DNA of 16,862 nucleotides. It comes from a bacterium. Its GTDB lineage: Bacteria > Chloroflexota > Dormibacteria > UBA8260 > Bog-877. This document shows positions 15,638 to 16,862 of the stretch, piece after piece. The position numbers and the translations under genes are program-made. Each line of letters opens with the position of its first letter. Within the stretch, counting starts at the first letter, position 1. The notes beneath the pieces are model-generated. The model had not been told where the DNA came from and did not search any database. It worked only from the letters and a program-made list of their open reading frames with translations. Where the stretch lies: positions 1 to 16,862 of the forward strand of contig JAKABA010000071.1 in assembly GCA_021802115.1 (NCBI GenBank). Direction: 5' to 3'.

Positions 15638-15766
15638 CCAGTCAGCCCTCGTTCATCAGCATGAACCGTGCCAACCCACCCACTCTAGTCCGGGTCGGCC
15701 ATCCGTGGCTCCCCCAGCCAAGGCCCGGCGGCACGGGTGGGCCAATGCTCTTATTCTGGAAGGCCC

Positions 15767-16792
15767 ATGGACGATCCTCCTAGCTCGCCGGGTCCACAGA
15801 CCATCGCTGTCCTCGGGGGTGGGTTCCTCGGAGCCAACATAGCTCATCGTCTGCAGGAGGACGGTCACGCCGTGACCGTTCTCACGAGGTCGGAGCCTCG
15901 CGCAGAGCACGCCCGTCTCCTGCACGGTTGCACGCTGGTGATCGGAGATGTGCAAGATTCGCTGGCGTTGCAGGAAGCCGTGCGAGCAGCACGGCACATC
16001 ATCTACGCCGTGGGCACCCTGCATCCTCACGCTTCCAATCTTGACCCAGTCACCGACGTGGTCACGTCGCTCCCACCGTTGCTGTCTGTCCTCGGCCAAC
16101 TGGAAAGCGGACAAGCCTTCACGTTCCTCTCTTCCGGCGGCGCGATCTATGGCAACGCCCGGGTGACACCGACCCCGGAGGAGACGAACCCAGCGCCTCG
16201 ATCTTCATACGGCATCATGAAACTCGCCGGTGAGAGGTATGCGGCTCTCTTCCAACACGCGCGCCACGCGCCGTCAAGGATTCTGCGCCTCGCCAACGTA
16301 TACGGCCCGGGGCAGCTGGCCGAACGCGGCCAGGGCATAATCGGTGCGCTGCTCATGTGTGCCGAGACCGACCGGCGGCTACAGATCTTCGGTGACGGGT
16401 CGGTCGTACGGGACTTCATTCACGTCGACGACGTTGCGGACGCGGTCACCCGACTCTTGTCCGGCCCGCCCGAACCGCAGGTGTTGAACGTGGGCTCGGG
16501 AATTGGCACTAGTATCAATGCGGCCGTGCAGGTCGTTAGGGCCGTCACCGGCAAGGCCATCGAGGTCGACTACGTTGACAGCCGGACGGCGGACGTCAGC
16601 GTGAGCACACTCGACACCCGGCGGATCCGCAGCCTCATTCCCTTCAACCCCCGGTCGCTGGAAGCAGGGGTGATGGAGACCTGGGCCCGCCGAGCCGAGA
16701 GCCACGGCGAGGAGTGGTCGGGGTCCTCCAGCCCGCGGAAGACACCACCCCCGCGACCCCCCAGCCTGCCGAGGGTCGGTACCGGCGCGTGA
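15767..16792 (+). CDS. NAD-dependent epimerase/dehydratase (extended SDR, nucleotide-sugar type)
   Basis: 341 residues from ATG 15767, with GGAAGG (15758-15763) 3 bases before; GTG 15737 is an alternative. The N-terminal Rossmann motif is VLGGGFLG (Gly17, Gly19, Gly22), followed by GDVQD (Asp61), the FLSSGGAIYG strand with Ser122/Ser123, the catalytic YxxxK (Tyr148, Lys152), RLANVYGPGQ, and the substrate-domain motif FGDGSVVRDFIHVDDVADA. This is the pattern of UDP-glucose 4-epimerase-like and related sugar-nucleotide enzymes, so it probably makes an activated sugar for glycan synthesis in the cytosol. The exact substrate cannot be read. The final 25 residues or so are a Ser/Pro/Arg-rich tail outside the fold. 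Codon use is visibly less GC-biased than in the secreted-protein cluster. Its stop overlaps a likely next start (GTGA at 16789). Confidence 0.9.
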   Translation: MDDPPSSPGPQTIAVLGGGFLGANIAHRLQEDGHAVTVLTRSEPRAEHARLLHGCTLVIGDVQDSLALQEAVRAARHIIYAVGTLHPHASNLDPVTDVVTSLPPLLSVLGQLESGQAFTFLSSGGAIYGNARVTPTPEETNPAPRSSYGIMKLAGERYAALFQHARHAPSRILRLANVYGPGQLAERGQGIIGALLMCAETDRRLQIFGDGSVVRDFIHVDDVADAVTRLLSGPPEPQVLNVGSGIGTSINAAVQVVRAVTGKAIEVDYVDSRTADVSVSTLDTRRIRSLIPFNPRSLEAGVMETWARRAESHGEEWSGSSSPRKTPPPRPPSLPRVGTGA

Positions 16793-16862
16793 CATTCGCA
16801 GGTCAGGAACCCGTCGCCAGCAGGGTCCGATGGTTGGCGCGGAGGATCAGACGTCGTTGGCC
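16789..16862 (+). CDS. possible start of the next gene, cut by the window edge
   Basis: GTG 16789 overlaps the TGA of the epimerase gene (16790-16792) and the frame stays open to the end: MTFAGQEPVASRVRWLARRIRRRW. The overlap type is the same as at the two junctions inside the secreted-protein cluster. The only support is position and 24 open codons, rich in Arg; no family can be named. Confidence 0.4.
   Translation, partial: MTFAGQEPVASRVRWLARRIRRRW

Larger units (their letters stand above)
15397..15766. other. intergenic region with possible promoter and inverted repeat
   Basis: 370 bases with no recognisable gene in any frame. It may hold the non-coding end of the old insertion element near 15400. 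The 3' half carries a promoter-like pair and an inverted repeat, listed separately. Confidence 0.4.

Overview
The window is very GC-rich DNA with GTG as well as ATG starts and mostly TGA stops. It looks like a chromosomal accessory region of a high-GC actinobacterium, for example an Acidimicrobiia-like lineage, or of a Dormibacterota-like soil bacterium. A kumamolisin-type (S53) peptidase hints at an acidic habitat, but that is inference and I cannot place the taxon from sequence alone.

Layout. (1) 1-1149 is the 3' part of a GT4-type glycosyltransferase. (2) 1367-14338 is an export locus built around one repeated module. Four secreted or surface proteins each end in exactly three copies of a module of about 120-135 residues, with signature DTR ... 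GVP ... NVT ... YxTVYP ... SxLNW/F ... GxTVxNL ... YN ... VVDVxGYY. They are a 'stalk-only' protein on the minus strand (1367-2716), a C39-like cysteine peptidase with TIG domain (3629-5998), a large protein with a putative hydrolase-like fold and TIG domain (7737-10649), and an S53 serine-carboxyl peptidase with TIG and FN3 domains (10646-14338). A small secreted protein (3066-3632) overlaps the C39-like gene by 4 bases, and a possible glycan-related protein (6235-6903) lies between the two halves. The two peptidase genes both start at the same GTGACGCC junction with the gene before them, so two translationally coupled pairs are likely: small protein with C39-like, and hydrolase-like with S53.

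(3) 14505-15396 is a gene graveyard: a sufU 5' fragment fused to a sufT-like gene with two frameshifts, then the C-terminal end of an ISAzo13-type transposase. (4) 15767-16792 is an intact NAD-dependent sugar epimerase/dehydratase with less extreme base composition, probably followed by a gene that starts at 16789 and runs off the window. With the glycosyltransferase at the left edge this suggests that the locus is embedded in a surface-polysaccharide region.

Working view (inference): two or more secreted enzymes and one enzyme-free partner share a common beta-rich three-module tail, which may hold them to the cell surface, a matrix or each other. The tail type is known from many actinobacterial secreted proteins, but I know of no assigned function. 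There are no rRNA or tRNA genes and no CRISPR array that I can see.
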